DNA from: Rostrohypoxylon terebratum
Taxonomy: Eukaryota; Ascomycota; Sordariomycetes; Xylariales; Hypoxylaceae
NCBI GenBank assembly: GCA_022497145.1
Contig: MU385922.1
Coordinates: 110,321 to 174,320 of the forward strand
Direction of reading: 5' to 3'
DNA: 64,000 nt
Under the pieces are notes generated by a model, which was not told the DNA's origin, made no database searches, and was given only the letters and a program-made list of their open reading frames with translations. Of this stretch, positions 1 to 11,095 are shown one piece after another; positions within the stretch are counted from its first letter, which is position 1, and every line of letters begins with the position of its first letter. A program made the translations under genes and the position numbers.

Positions 1-1072
1 GTAGATAGAGCAGGGCTCAGCTACACCAATAGCGTAAGAGAGCTGGACCAGAGCTCGCTTAGCGAGACCGGCAGCGACGAGGGACTTGGCAATCCATCGG
101 GCAAGGTAGGCAGCGGATCGGTCGACCTTGGAGAAATCCTTGCCAGAGAAGGCACCACCACCGTGAGCACCCCAGCCACCATAGGTATCGACGATGATCT
201 TTCGGCCGGTGACACCGGCATCACCCTGAGGACCACCGATGATGAAGAGGCCGGAAGGCTGGAGGTGGAGGATGGTGTGCTCGTCAATGTACTGCTTGGG
301 GATGACGGAGTCGATGATCTTAGACTTCAACTCCTTTCGGACCTGTTCGGTCGTGACCTGGTCGCTATGTTGAGTAGAAATAACGATGGTGTGGACTCTC
401 AGGGGAACGACAGCACCGCCGTCGTGCTTGTACTCCATAGTGATTTGGGTCTTGGTGTCAGGTCGGAGCCAGGGGAGGGTTCCGTCCCGGCGAGCCTTAG
501 ACAAGGCCTGGTTGAGTCTGTGGGCGAGAAGGTGAGAGAGGGGGTGGAGCTCAGGAGTTTCGTTGGTGGCATAGCCGAACATGAGACCTTGGTCACCGGC
601 ACCCAGCTCCTCCAAAGCCTTCTCGTAATGAAGACCTTGAGCGATATCGGCGGATTGTTGCTCAATGGCAACCATGACGTTGCAGGTCTTGTAGTCAAAG
701 CCTTTGTCGGAGGAGTCGTAGCCGATCTCCTTGATGGCGCTTCGGATGACGCTCTGGTAGTCAATGGAAGCCTTGGTAGTGATCTCACCGAAGACCATGA
801 TCATACCGGTCTTGGTGGCCGACTCGCAAGCGACCTTAGACAGAGGGTCCTGGGCAAGACAGGCATCGAGGATAGCATCGGAAACCTGATCACAGATCTT
901 GTCGGGGTGACCTTCACCGACAGATTCAGACTGAAGCAACCAGTCAGTAAAGGATTCGAGAGAAGGCGCTTGTTATGATAAGACATATATCATCCATACT
1001 TACGGTGAAAAGGAAAGCCCCGGGGTTACGAGGGGTGCTCAAAGAGCTGGCAAAGCCGTTGGTAGCAGGCAT
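1..1072 (-). CDS. S-adenosylmethionine synthetase (methionine adenosyltransferase), C-terminus off the window
   Basis: Makes S-adenosylmethionine from methionine and ATP in the cytosol; it is the methyl donor for the cell. Exon 1 is 1072..1004 (23 codons beginning MPATNGF) and exon 2 is 930..1, with a 73-bp phase-0 intron (GTAAGT donor, TACTGAC branch point, CAG acceptor). Visible family motifs are GEGHPDK at residues 28-34 (ATP site), GAGDQGLMFGYATNET from residue 133, and the phosphate-binding GGGAFSGKD at 280-288. The visible part is 333 residues of a family that is usually about 390-400, so roughly 60 C-terminal residues lie left of position 1. The frame is open to the window edge. The ATG is supported because splicing joins directly into the conserved block. 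It is transcribed away from GPN3 across a 2.4-kb gap. The fungal ortholog names (SAM1/SAM2, sam) cannot be separated here. Confidence 0.97.
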
Positions 1073-3456
1073 CTTGAAGATTGAAGATGTAGATATTGAG
1101 AAGGAAATTAGAAATCTAGTCGAAAAAGAGTGCTAAATGTAGTCAATTCTAAGCAACCAAAGGAAATGCTAAGCCCAAGAGTGTCTCCTGGAGGATAAAA
1201 AGAAGAAAATAATTCTGAGAGGGGGGGGAGTTTAGGTTTAAGAAGGAAAAGAATTGGAAACGGGAGTTTTCCCTCTAGCTTTTCTATTGGCGAGAGAGAG
1301 AGAAAAAAAAACGGAGGGGCAGGAACTACCAAGGTCCTACCTAGTAGTAAGAGAACTAGGTACCTAGCTAGTAGTAGCACTGGCTGCACTTGGGAACTGA
1401 GAAAAAGAATAGCACCTATGTAGTATGTACCTAATACCTAGAATGGCGCAATTTCCGTCACACAATTTGCCGATTTTTAAGCTAAGAGCTACTACGTAGT
1501 AGGTACTATCTCACGGTTCAATGAATAAACCTGACGCTAGTTTCGCCTACGACGTTAGGTGACTGCCCGTTCCCCCTCTGGTCTTTCTTTCCCTTCTCTT
1601 CTGCTGTGACCTGTCCCTGAGCCGTGGGTCATAGAGTTTGGGTTGGTTTGTTGGTGGTACCGCTAGTAGTATCGTTGGCATTGGTACATAGTACATACAC
1701 ATGGGCACATGGGATGGCGAGGCGGGGCAAGCCCAAAGGAATTTTTCTCCAAAGGAAGCAGCTTCAATGGAAAAGTTCGGAGTATCTCCGCTGATTGATA
1801 TTCCATGTTTGTTGATAAAGTAACTCCATCCGGTTAGTTGTATTACATAACCCTACATAACCCTTATAGAACAACTGGGCAATCAACTGTATCGGGGTGA
1901 ACCATCTCCCTTTCCGAAGCCTGCTTATCTTTTAGTTGCTGCTTCTCCTCTCAACGTCCCTCCAGGTCCCGAATGATGAAGCGGTAGTGTCGTACATGGA
2001 GAGCATGGAGAGGGTGAGATTGCGTGCTAGCTGTCTAGGTTAGCTGCTCGCATCCTGTCAGCAAGGGTGCATGGGTTAAACATGATTCCCAGGTTATGTA
2101 CGTATAGTAGTACAGCTGTATACCTATGCTACTACTACCTACTAGTATGTACTTTGATTTCTAGGTACGATGCCGATGATTCCTTTTCATATTCGGAGTG
2201 TTTCGGTAGACAGCATTTCAATGATATGTCACTGGTGCTCAACAATTGGCAGAATCCAGTTTACTCGAGCCAACCTCGTCTTTTTCCGACCTCCGATCCG
2301 TTCTTTTGGGTAATTCTCCAACAATATCATGATATATTATGCATAACGAGAGGCATTTCTATCAATTGAAACTCACCTCATAGTCGTCCATTGGATGCTA
2401 CGATGATCCATAGATAGATCCAAAGATCCCTGACTGCCACGGCTGCCCCTCTCCAAAACGTGCACCAAGTGTGCAAATTGACAGGGACTCAACTTCGGCA
2501 TGTGTATATCGGTCTTGAATAGCCTCTCAAGAAAAGGAGTCCATGATTTTATAAAGTGATGTTGGCGCCAGACCAGCCCAAAAGTTTACTATTAGGGTCG
2601 ATGCATAAAACAGTCAGTCTGACTCTGACGTATCAAATCATTGTACATAATAGTCCAACCACACCCGTTGCCGGATAGGTCGATCGGTTAACCGTCCTTC
2701 CCGAGCGAAGGATCTTGGGACCCCCCCTTTCAGCCTTTCGGTTTTTATCTCTCAAGTTCCAGAGACAAAGTCCGTGACCGGTGGTCCACTTGGCTTACAT
2801 ACAGACGTTGTATGGAACTTGAGTGCGGCTACGCAGTATGGGCGAAAGGTTCTGCCGGGAAATCCGCCCGTTGGTAGCGGAGCGGGCCATCTGCTAGACT
2901 TGCAGAGAGAATCAGGGATGAGACGCAATTGTAGGCTGGGTATTAGGTAGTTTACCCATACGCCATACGGGCGGTGAGCAGAGGTAGGGATTTTACCTAG
3001 GTCAAGTCGTATGTTGAATTTTGTTTATTTCTGTTCTTTACAGCACTGAGTATGTTGAGTATGGGGTGACTATGCGACTATTGAAGAAATTTAGGTAATT
3101 AAGAAAAGAGACGACTTGGTTCTTTTGGCTTACGGGATAACTTTGTCAGCTAAGCTCCACTTCAAAGTTCAAGGTAGCACTTGTGTACTGGGTACTTGGT
3201 ACCACTTGAGTGCTCCACCATTTTAGACATTTTAGACCCTTGCTTGTTTTCCCTTGACCCCGACCCCTCTACCCCTCCATCAAAAAAAAAATACTCGACT
3301 GGTCGCAAGGCGATAACCGTCTAGCCGGATCACGTCACCGCACAAGGCTGAAGCTACAACATCTTGTTTGGTCATATCAAACCTTGCTGCCTTTAGATTC
3401 AGCCGATCGCGTCTTTCATACTTATTCACGTCAAGACGTTCTAGTCACCGTGCACA
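1073..3456. other. Divergent intergenic region between SAM synthetase and GPN3
   Basis: This 2.4-kb stretch carries the upstream regions of both flanking genes. Near SAM synthetase it is rich in purine runs and CTAGGTAC-like words (1320-1375). A second ACCTAGGT-type word lies near 2996. Upstream of GPN3 there is a pyrimidine-rich stretch (3240-3280) followed by a short A run. The open frames inside it, including one at 2067-2369, have no supporting protein features, and I see no RNA gene. Confidence 0.6.
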
Positions 3457-4482
3457 ATGAGTAAGTTTGGGGTAATGGTGATGGGTCCCGCCGGGGCTGG
3501 CAAGGTATACAAATATCATCTCTTTGTTGTCATTTAACCTATCGGAATATTATTTCCATATTGGATGATGAGTATATATAATACATCAATTAACGTGCTA
3601 ACCTATCTCAAGACTACCTTCTGTGCCTCCCTCATCACTCACCTAAACCTCAACCGTCGTTCATGCTTCTACGTCAATCTTGATCCTGCTGCCGAAACTT
3701 TTGAACATGCACCAGATTTGGATATCAAAGATCTCATATCTCTCGAAGACGTCATGGAAGAGATGAACCTAGGCCCAAACGGCGGCCTTATCTACTGCTT
3801 CGAGTTCCTTATGGAAAACCTCGATTTCCTCACAGATTCGCTGGATTCCCTAACCGAGGAATATCTGATCATCTTCGATATGCCTGGTCAGATCGAGCTA
3901 TACACCCACGTCCCTATCCTACCCGCGCTCACTAAATTCCTCACTCGATCCGGTTCCCTCGATATCCGGCTCTGTGCCGCCTACCTCCTGGAAGCTACCT
4001 TCGTGGTGGAGAGAGCCAAGTTCTTCGCCGGCACGCTGAGTGCCATGAGCGCCATGATCATGTTGGAAATTCCGCATATCAACATCTTATCCAAGATGGA
4101 TCTCGTGAAGGACCAAGTTCGCAAGAAGGATCTGAAAAGGTTCCTTACTCCAGATACCGGTCTACTCGACGACGACCCGGTAGAGCTTGCCCGTCAGAAG
4201 GCAGAGGGTACCGCGGACGAGGAGCTGGAAGTTGCCGATCCCTTAGACAAGGATGCTGTTATGAGGGGTGCTAGCTTTCGGCGGTTGAACCGGGCTGTTG
4301 CTGGCCTGATCGAGAGCTTTAGTATGGTCAGTTATCTGAAGCTAGATGCGGATGATGAGGACAGTGTTGGGGCCATTCTCAGCTACATAGATGACTGCAT
4401 CCAATACCACGAGGCGCAGGAGCCCAAGGAGTTGAAGGATGAAGAATTCGACAACGAAAATGACATGGACATGATGGGATGA
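3457..4482 (+). CDS. GPN3: GPN-loop GTPase 3
   Basis: Small GTPase of the GPN family; family members act in cytosolic assembly and nuclear import of RNA polymerase II and sister-chromatid cohesion. Exon 1 is 3457..3504 and exon 2 is 3613..4482, giving 305 aa. The intron (GTATAC donor, CTAACCT branch point, AAG acceptor) splits the P-loop exactly between K16 and T17. Motifs seen: G1 GPAGAGKT at 10-17, NLDPAAE at 38-44, the diagnostic GPN tripeptide at 70-72, G3 DMPGQ at 105-109, and G4 SKMD at 176-179. Length and the short acidic tail fit GPN3 better than GPN1 (longer) or GPN2. The start was chosen because only splicing from 3457 restores the P-loop; the later in-frame ATG at 3565 would lose it. 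Convergent with APQ12. Confidence 0.95.
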
Positions 4483-4899
4483 AGTTAATCCTGGACGATA
4501 GTATAGTCCATTAGTAGGTGGAGCCTCCCGATGACTACTGGGGCCGTCAAGGGTGATGGGATGAAATGGTACAGGAAAATGGAGATTGATACCCAAGGGA
4601 CATAAGGTCATAATTCGGGATTCATTTATCTGCATAGCAACGGCGTACGGATTGTGGTAGCTCGGCTGATACCAAAAAAAAATAAATAAATCGCATTTGA
4701 CACATCAAATCACATTCCAATTAGTAGTTTTCGTACATTCATTCTCACTCAGGAGCTTCCTCATTCATCATTCATGACTAAATAACCTGCCAAATGGATA
4801 TAATTCCAATCCTCGTTATTGGAAACCCCATTTTCTCATCCAGGTCGTATTCCTAATTGTGCTGTAGTCGCACGAGTCCGTCTAACCGCCAAACCCAAA
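4483..4899. other. Convergent 3' intergenic region, GPN3/APQ12
   Basis: 417 bp between two converging stop codons. It contains an A-rich stretch with an A run around 4674-4690 and TAAATAAAT-like words that could serve polyadenylation of either gene. No other gene is seen. Confidence 0.6.
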
Positions 4900-5591
4900 C
4901 TACCAACCGTTATTTCCGGAACGGCTGTATCCGCCCGAAGGCGCGCGCTGGCCGGTGCTGAAGTCGCCGCCGCGCTTGGTCTGGGCGTCGAATTTCTTAT
5001 ATTCGCTCAGCCAGATGTCCTTGACCAGCGCAGCGTATCCGGTCATCTTGCTCACAAACACGACGACGTCTCGGATAGTGGCCTCGGGACCACGGCGCCA
5101 TACCACAGCGAGCAACGCGATGAACAATGCCCAGCCCATCATGCGGAAGGCAAGGCGTGTCATATACATCATGGTTCGGTGTATCCAAACCACGATCTGG
5201 AGCATGAGTACAAATGTGCCCAGAACGAAGGCGAGGACTACTATGTCGGGCGAGTCGTAGAGAGCTTGGATGGCGCGGGCGAAGATGGGTGCGAAGAGAG
5301 GGGAGAGCACGGCTCCGACCTTGTTGGCGACGGCGCTGGTATGGCGCCACACGGTCTGCACTGTGGTGGACGGGTCTTGGAGGTGCGCTTGGAGAACATC
5401 GAGTGCCTGGTCAGGCACGATGCCTAGTGAGGGTTAGTGGCGGATCGTTCATTAGGTAGGAATGAGAAAAATTGGATTCTTATTTGGTGATAAATGGTGG
5501 TTGTGGTTTAGATGTCGGATGCGATGGGATGAAAGAGGCTGTCGAACATACCTTGCAAGGCCTCACGAATAATAGAACCACCTTGTTCCAT
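4900..5591 (-). CDS. APQ12: Nuclear pore assembly and biogenesis protein, Apq12 family
   Basis: Predicted small ER/nuclear-envelope membrane protein. Yeast Apq12 helps keep membrane fluidity needed for nuclear pore assembly. Exon 1 is 5591..5552 (beginning MEQGGSIIREALQ) and exon 2 is 5423..4900, with a 128-bp phase-1 intron (GTATGT donor, CTAACCCTCACTAG acceptor region), giving 187 aa. Two hydrophobic segments are visible, roughly residues 72-93 and 103-122, separated by a short basic loop (WIHRTMMYMTRLAFR). A charged segment follows, then a Gly/Ser-rich C-terminus ending NNGW. The two close membrane spans with an aromatic/basic linker are the Apq12 pattern; the assignment rests on that and on size. 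The start fits because exon 1 joins in frame to IVPDQALDVLQ. Confidence 0.83.
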
Positions 5592-7884
5592 TGTTGCCAA
5601 AATGAAGCTACTTTTGTCCGAATAACTCGGGCGCGAATGATGGATTGCAGGCGGCTGTAGGACAGCCTTGATTTTGTAAAGATCGCTTCGTTCGTCGGAG
5701 ATAGTCGGACACCAGTGTGCTGGATGTTGTCGCGGAGCTTTGATGTAATTGGGTAGATCAGATTAAGTAGAAGGCTTTAGCCAAGATCTCAGCCCTAAGG
5801 TGAGCAAATAGTCACAGGCGAGGAAGGTTGCAATCTAAGTAGTCAAATGAATAAGTGCGGTCATGCGAGTTGTAGTCGAGTAGTCGAGTAGTCGGTGAAG
5901 TGATGTATACGATTGTCTGGTTGTTGACAAAGCGGAGGGAATGGATGCGTTGTATGGTTGGTAATTATTGATACATAAGTAAGGTTATGTTATGTGCGTA
6001 TGTACGTTCCAGTGATAAGAAGACGACTTCCAACCGGTGTGGATGGGTGGTGTGTGGTGTGTGAGAGGTGTATTTTATTTAATATTTATTGACGAGTCGA
6101 CCGAGTTGATTTAACGCGATTGTGTAATGGCGGTGATGACGATAACGGGCTGCTGAAAAGTGGAGAATATTTTGTCAAATAAGATCATCTGATTGGCCTG
6201 TCTCATGTGTGATGTGTATTGTGGTCTGTGCGTTACAGCTGAAAATCCACTTTAAAGGTGTGATCACTTCAATCAGATCAGGAGCGACCAGCTTTAAAGC
6301 TTTAGCAGGAAGGCACGACGATTAGGTATTCATAGGCAGGTACGTAGTAAGCCCTTGCCATTGACACGTGCTTCGAAAGACTATCGAAAAATTGAGGAAA
6401 TACTTTGATACCTAATTCACAAAGGGTCCTTTACACCTTCTCCTCTGTTCGGCATCTCCGGACTCTGATAGATTATTAAGGAGTACACTAGAGTATGGCT
6501 TACTCTGTATTGTTGGGCTTGGCAAGAACACCTTACTTTAAGCCTCAGGTCCGTCAAGTTCGAGGCAAGAAATTTTCGGCCTTCTCTTTAATTTTATCTG
6601 GTTCATATATATCATATATATCAACAAAGGAGATGTACTATTCATCATCTCTACAACATCATTCTTGGGATTTGTCATTTTCAAGATGAATGACGATTGA
6701 ACTATTTAGCAAGAGGTTTGTTGTATAATAGCACAGTATAATCAGGGCGTCTCCCATATCATTCATACCTGAGTTTTCTTTCAAGATAACTTCACTGCCT
6801 GGACGAGAAATAGTCATTGTTTCCCTATGAAATGTATCCTAATTAGGCGTTCTTAAATGCCACCTAAGCTTGAAATAGCTTGACATGCTTAATACCAGCT
6901 CACATTTCTAACCTTACTCTGTTTGGGTCATATATATTCTTCAACTCTATAAAGTTGCCCTTCAGGGGCTTCCTTGCCTATGTGTGTGAGGTAGGTATAA
7001 GACTCGTCTACAATGAAAAGGTATTTGGCTAACATTTGGAGACATCTGAGCTGCCTGATAGAGTACTGCTATACCCACGACAAGAACTGACTAAGCAAGA
7101 CCCCCTTCTTGCCTTTGCGTTATTTCAAGAGGATAGACTGTGACCACGAAACACACTAGATCTCTAGAAATATTCTTGTCAAGCCTTGATATACTCGCCT
7201 CCTACTCGAATACTGTGTTGTTGCACATAACCTTGAAATAGCTAATCTGATTGAACTATAGACTCATGACTTACGTCCCTCTTCTCCTCATATTCTCATA
7301 CTATGGTTGTGTTGTTGAGTCAGGGGTCATGGGCTAGAACGAAACTGTCAATTCCATGTAGATATTTGTTCGAATTCCTTGATTTTGGCATACGACTTAG
7401 AATATACCTGAATCTACCATTGGGGAGTCCTGAAATATGTGGCTACTCACCTAAATCATCTTCGTTCATGTATGTGTATATGTGTTCTGAATACTCAGGT
7501 GGTTTCCATAGACTCTACTCAAACTTGGTAGTACAATTTTGGCGATACGTCAAACAACCGTAGCACAAGTTGCCGTGGCCTTTTAACCATGGTATCATGA
7601 CCGTAGCCCATCGTTCCAATTTACACAATGATGCTTTTTGTCAGGGATGGCTCACATACACCTGGAGTTAATATTGAGCTAGATCACAGTGACAATGCAA
7701 ACCTCGATCACACCTCAGCGCAAAATCGAGATTTTAAATAGTCTTTACGCACCCTTATGAACAAGACCGCAATCCTTTACTTGCCAAGTTCCCGACTTCT
7801 AGTAAAGAAACAGACTCACCAATTTCATGCAAGCAAAACCTCCCCCATCCAAGATATCACAATCTTACACAACACAGTTTTAAG
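5592..7884. other. Intergenic region upstream of APQ12 and of the Pro/His-rich gene
   Basis: 2.3 kb between two divergently transcribed genes. The part near 5860-6100 has GTAGTCGAGTAGTCGA-like short repeats and GT-rich stretches, and the rest is AT-leaning. Open frames at 6495-6689 and 7303-7563 are short, lack recognisable domains and are not called. No RNA gene is seen. Confidence 0.55.
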
Positions 7885-9333
7885 ATGAGACCCTGGCAAA
7901 GGTTTAGCTCGGCTCAACGGCGTACTCCAGGCCAGCAATTTCCTCCTTTCACTCCGCCTGAGCCTAGGGATCATTCTCCAGGGGCGACTTCATATCTAAC
8001 TTCAGAGTTTTCTGAACTGCCTGATCCTCCTCGAACACCACATCAGCATTCCTCTCATCACCATCATCACCATCCCAACCCACACTACAGGCCTGTCTAT
8101 GAACCAGACTTCGGACCGGCGTATGGTCCACCGCGTCTATCGCCGAACCATCCTGGTTTTGCGCGGAGAAGGGATGGGGCGTTGACACCAATAAATAACG
8201 ATATGGCAAACCCTCCACGTAATCCTCGTTATCATGGGAATTACCCTCCTGGGCTAGAAGATCCAGGGAGTTTTGGTCAATATCTACCTCCGCTACCAGG
8301 TTATCTTCCTCTATGCGGACCACCACCGCCACTACCAAATTATGGCCCATACTATCCAGAACCGTCGCTGCCGCCACCGCCACCAGGTTTCTACTGGGCA
8401 CAAGCACCGCCTTGTCAACCACCCCTTCCTCCCCACTATCCACCTAACTATCCTTCTTCACCTCACCGTCATCCTCCTCCCCTTTATCACTCTCCTCCCC
8501 CTTACCATTCTCCTCCTCATCACCATCATCCTCACCACTACTACCCTCTACCCCCTCCCCCTCCCCCTCCGCCACCCCGTCCACCATCCCGTCCCCCTTC
8601 TCGCAGCTCGCCCCGCGCGTACCGACACCTCCCACACTGGCCTCCCACCCTCCTCCCCCTAAGCGCCCGCACAAACCCACGCGGCACCCCCCTCCCCATA
8701 AACCAGACCCCTATCCCGCTCCACTCGCGCCCCGAGCACCACACCTTCCTCAGCGAAGCCGAGCTACGTCAGCGCCTAACCCCTCTCTACCGCCCCCTCG
8801 TCGGCGTAATCGGGCGACTCGTGCAAACACACCTCTCCCTACCCACGCAACCGCGCGTGAAATTCGACCTCTACCCCGTGCAAGTCCTCAGCGCCAGCGC
8901 CAGCGCGTCTCCCCCCCCCTCCATCCGCTGGCGCACCCTATCCCGAGCGCCCATCTACAGCATAACGCTCCCAGGCCCCGTCGCTCCATCGCCGCGACAC
9001 CTCCAAGCCCTCAGCGACGCTTTGCGGGACGCGTTAGCCGGCTACCCGAACGCATGGTACCGGCAAGCGGGGTTTGTGTTCCGTACCTCTCGCCGAGCGC
9101 CACTGCTGCCCCGCGGCCGCGAGCGCGTGCGCTTCTGGGTCCCGCCGCTGTGCGTGTACCGCTACTCGCGCCGCGGGGGGGTGTACGAGGCGCTGTTTGT
9201 CGAGGTCTCCGAGGAGGCCGTCGAGGAGGTGGATGCGTTCCATGATTACGGCGATACGAGCGAGGATGATCAGGAGGCGTTGGTTGATGAGATGTGGGCG
9301 GATGTTAGGATGAGGAATTCGCGGGGGGTCTAG
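7885..9333 (+). CDS. Hypothetical protein, Pro/His/Tyr-rich N-terminus with a folded-looking C-terminal domain
   Basis: Single-exon frame of 482 aa with a good start context (TTTAAGATGAG). I do not recognise the family. Residues about 1-275 are low complexity and probably disordered, rich in Pro, His and Tyr, with a run of six His near residue 57 and several poly-Pro runs. From about residue 285 to 440 the composition changes to a domain-like stretch (AELRQRLTPLYRPLVGVIG and onward) with mixed hydrophobic spacing. The tail is acidic (EEAVEEVDAFHDYGDTSEDD). Codon use also changes: the first half is mixed, while the last 200 codons are strongly GC-ending. The long open frame and the coherent C-terminal composition argue that it is real; chance frames in repetitive Pro-rich DNA are the main alternative for the first half. 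No function is assigned. Confidence 0.72.
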   Translation: MRPWQRFSSAQRRTPGQQFPPFTPPEPRDHSPGATSYLTSEFSELPDPPRTPHQHSSHHHHHHPNPHYRPVYEPDFGPAYGPPRLSPNHPGFARRRDGALTPINNDMANPPRNPRYHGNYPPGLEDPGSFGQYLPPLPGYLPLCGPPPPLPNYGPYYPEPSLPPPPPGFYWAQAPPCQPPLPPHYPPNYPSSPHRHPPPLYHSPPPYHSPPHHHHPHHYYPLPPPPPPPPPRPPSRPPSRSSPRAYRHLPHWPPTLLPLSARTNPRGTPLPINQTPIPLHSRPEHHTFLSEAELRQRLTPLYRPLVGVIGRLVQTHLSLPTQPRVKFDLYPVQVLSASASASPPPSIRWRTLSRAPIYSITLPGPVAPSPRHLQALSDALRDALAGYPNAWYRQAGFVFRTSRRAPLLPRGRERVRFWVPPLCVYRYSRRGGVYEALFVEVSEEAVEEVDAFHDYGDTSEDDQEALVDEMWADVRMRNSRGV

Positions 9334-9400
9334 GGGTTGTTCTCCCAGTACGGGGATTTACAGTTTGGGGAGTTTTGGTGGAAAGGGGGTGGGTAGGGTT

Positions 9401-9415
9401 GGGGGGGGGGGGGGG
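9401..9415 (+). repeat. 15-G homopolymer in a G-run cluster downstream of the Pro/His-rich gene
   Basis: G15 at 9401-9415 is preceded by G runs at 9367-9370, 9385-9389, 9391-9393 and 9396-9398. It probably lies in the 3' untranslated region of the upstream gene, so the transcript could form a G-quadruplex. Confidence 0.85.
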
Positions 9416-10046
9416 AGATTGTAGGGGCAAGTTTGCGGGTTGTTCAAGGATCGGGATACCCCTCTTCAGTTGGCCATGCTTGTATCTGCTTTATTGTGAA
9501 TGACGCGAAGTCACCTTATACTGTGCCAATATCTGCAAGATTGAAGTCATCTCAATGAGTAGTTGTCGTGTGTTAAGTTGTCGTGTGTTAGAAACACAGC
9601 AGGAGCGCAAGAAATGAGTCTTACAATAAAGCATCGAAACCGCTACCTAGAAAAGGCACATACGTCAGCATACTTCTCCGCGATGCTGGAAACAATAGTT
9701 TTAGGGGAACAATGAATAATACCTATGTTCAAGGTAAGCAGGTCTTGTTAGACCACTATAGAACCGATGAGACAAAACCAACAAAGGACCTGTGACTAGA
9801 AGACTAATAGCATTGAGAGACGAACAATGCGATTGTATCGCCATATATGTCTATATAACACGAATGGTTTCTCTTGCAGTTTACCATCTACGTGTCTACG
9901 CCATCTGTGCGATATTTCACACATCAACGCCAACAAGACAGGTAAGCACTTAGGTAAGTCTTAACTGCTGTTGAAATTCTGTTCAAACCTCTTTCTTCTC
10001 TGTAATCAATTTAGCAAGGTAAGTATTATTTATCACATATCTCAAA
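9416..10046. other. Intergenic / 5' leader with stacked splice-like signals
   Basis: 631 bp before the next start codon. The last 110 bp hold GTAAGC (9942), GTAAGT (9954), a pyrimidine-rich stretch ending in an AG (about 10015) and another GTAAGT (10020). This fits one or more introns in the 5' leader of the following gene. A directly repeated word, GTTGTCGTGTGTTA, occurs near 9565-9590. No other gene is seen. Confidence 0.5.
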
Positions 10047-10571
10047 ATGTGTAATTACCGTAAGTACATTTACCTGTGCAACCACACGGTTCTCTCCCCT
10101 TCTCCTGTACAAACATGCCAGGAGCAGAAAGGCCACGAGTCGGGTGAGAATTCAGAGGCATGCACTGCAGTCGAAACACACCCGCGAAACAACCTCAAGG
10201 TTGCAAAGCTATGTGATGCTTGTCAGAAACGCAAGGACACCATCGATAAGCAGTTTGCTTCGATCAAAGAGCGCCTTGGAGTCTTGAGGAGTGTGCTCGA
10301 GAAGGGACACGACCAGTGCAAGGAACACCTAGACGAAGCGGGCGTTGAGACCGAGAAGAAAAAGAAACCTCAAGTAACGCCTGAGAGACTAGACGAGATC
10401 ATCAACAAACTTACTTCTGTTGAGAAGTTCCTGAAGACGAAGATGGATGAAGAGCACGCGCATATGATGATGCTGTCTGACTATGCGAAACCCGAGGAGA
10501 TTAGGTCTTCCGTACTCGAAATGGACGAACATAATGAACTCGGAGAGTCTATGGATACTGGCGAGGAGTAA
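10047..10571 (+). CDS. Small Cys/His N-terminal, coiled-coil hypothetical protein
   Basis: 174 aa, single exon from the ATG at 10047 (context CAAAATGTG). The N-terminus (MCNYRKYIYLCNH) followed by further cysteines (QTCQEQKGH, EACTAVE) and an LCDACQKRK block resembles a loose group of uncharacterised ascomycete proteins that start MC-x-Y...C-x-H and carry paired cysteines; that link is from memory of the pattern, not a search. Residues about 70-145 are highly charged and predicted helical or coiled coil (IDKQFASIKERLGVLRSVLE; LTSVEKFLKTKMDEEHAHMM). The tail is acidic. A GTAAGT lies just after codon 5, but reading through keeps the Cys pattern, so I treat it as coding. No function assigned. 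Confidence 0.72.
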   Translation: MCNYRKYIYLCNHTVLSPSPVQTCQEQKGHESGENSEACTAVETHPRNNLKVAKLCDACQKRKDTIDKQFASIKERLGVLRSVLEKGHDQCKEHLDEAGVETEKKKKPQVTPERLDEIINKLTSVEKFLKTKMDEEHAHMMMLSDYAKPEEIRSSVLEMDEHNELGESMDTGEE

Positions 10572-11095
10572 TCTATCCATAGATTTCTAACCTAAGAGAT
10601 ATTCGGCTGGCGTAATTGCGTATAGTTTCTAGCTTAGGCGAATATTAATGTTTCTCGACTTTTAGGAGAGAGAAGCTTCTAATTTACAACTCCGAACCAT
10701 ACGATTATAACAAATATGCGCTGTTCCTTTGTTCCTTGTCGACTGTGTGAGATTCCAGACCCTCACTTGAAAATGTGAACAACGTACCTTAAAGCTAAAG
10801 GACATAGGGAACTCACTATCCCATTTTGCGAGACCTGATTTGAATCACCCAAGAAAGATTAGCTGAGAGTTCGTAAGTGATGCTCTCATCTTCGCGAACG
10901 TACCTTGAAAGTGAGACCTGCGGTGCGCCTTGCCGCTAATGAAAACCGTGACCAGCGCGAGTATTTATACTACATCCGCCCTTAAGCATCTAAATATAAT
11001 ATACTATTGTTACCACCATTCCCATCTTATCAACATAAACCAAACAATTCATTTCGGGTTCTCTTTGTAGTTAGGCAATATCGAAAATATCGAAA
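10572..11095. other. Intergenic region between two small genes
   Basis: 524 bp. An AT-rich TATTTATA word (about 10961) and a CA-rich stretch lie just upstream of the next ATG and look like a promoter and leader. A short direct repeat (ATCGAAAATATCGAAAATGG) overlaps the start codon at 11080-11099. No other gene. Confidence 0.5.

Noticed and set aside
163..978. 271-codon plus-strand frame opposite SAM synthetase
   Set aside because: It is the antisense shadow of the conserved SAM synthetase exon; the minus strand carries the family motifs.
4819..5427. 202-codon plus-strand frame over APQ12
   Set aside because: Antisense shadow of APQ12 exon 2; the minus-strand protein has the two membrane segments and proper splicing.
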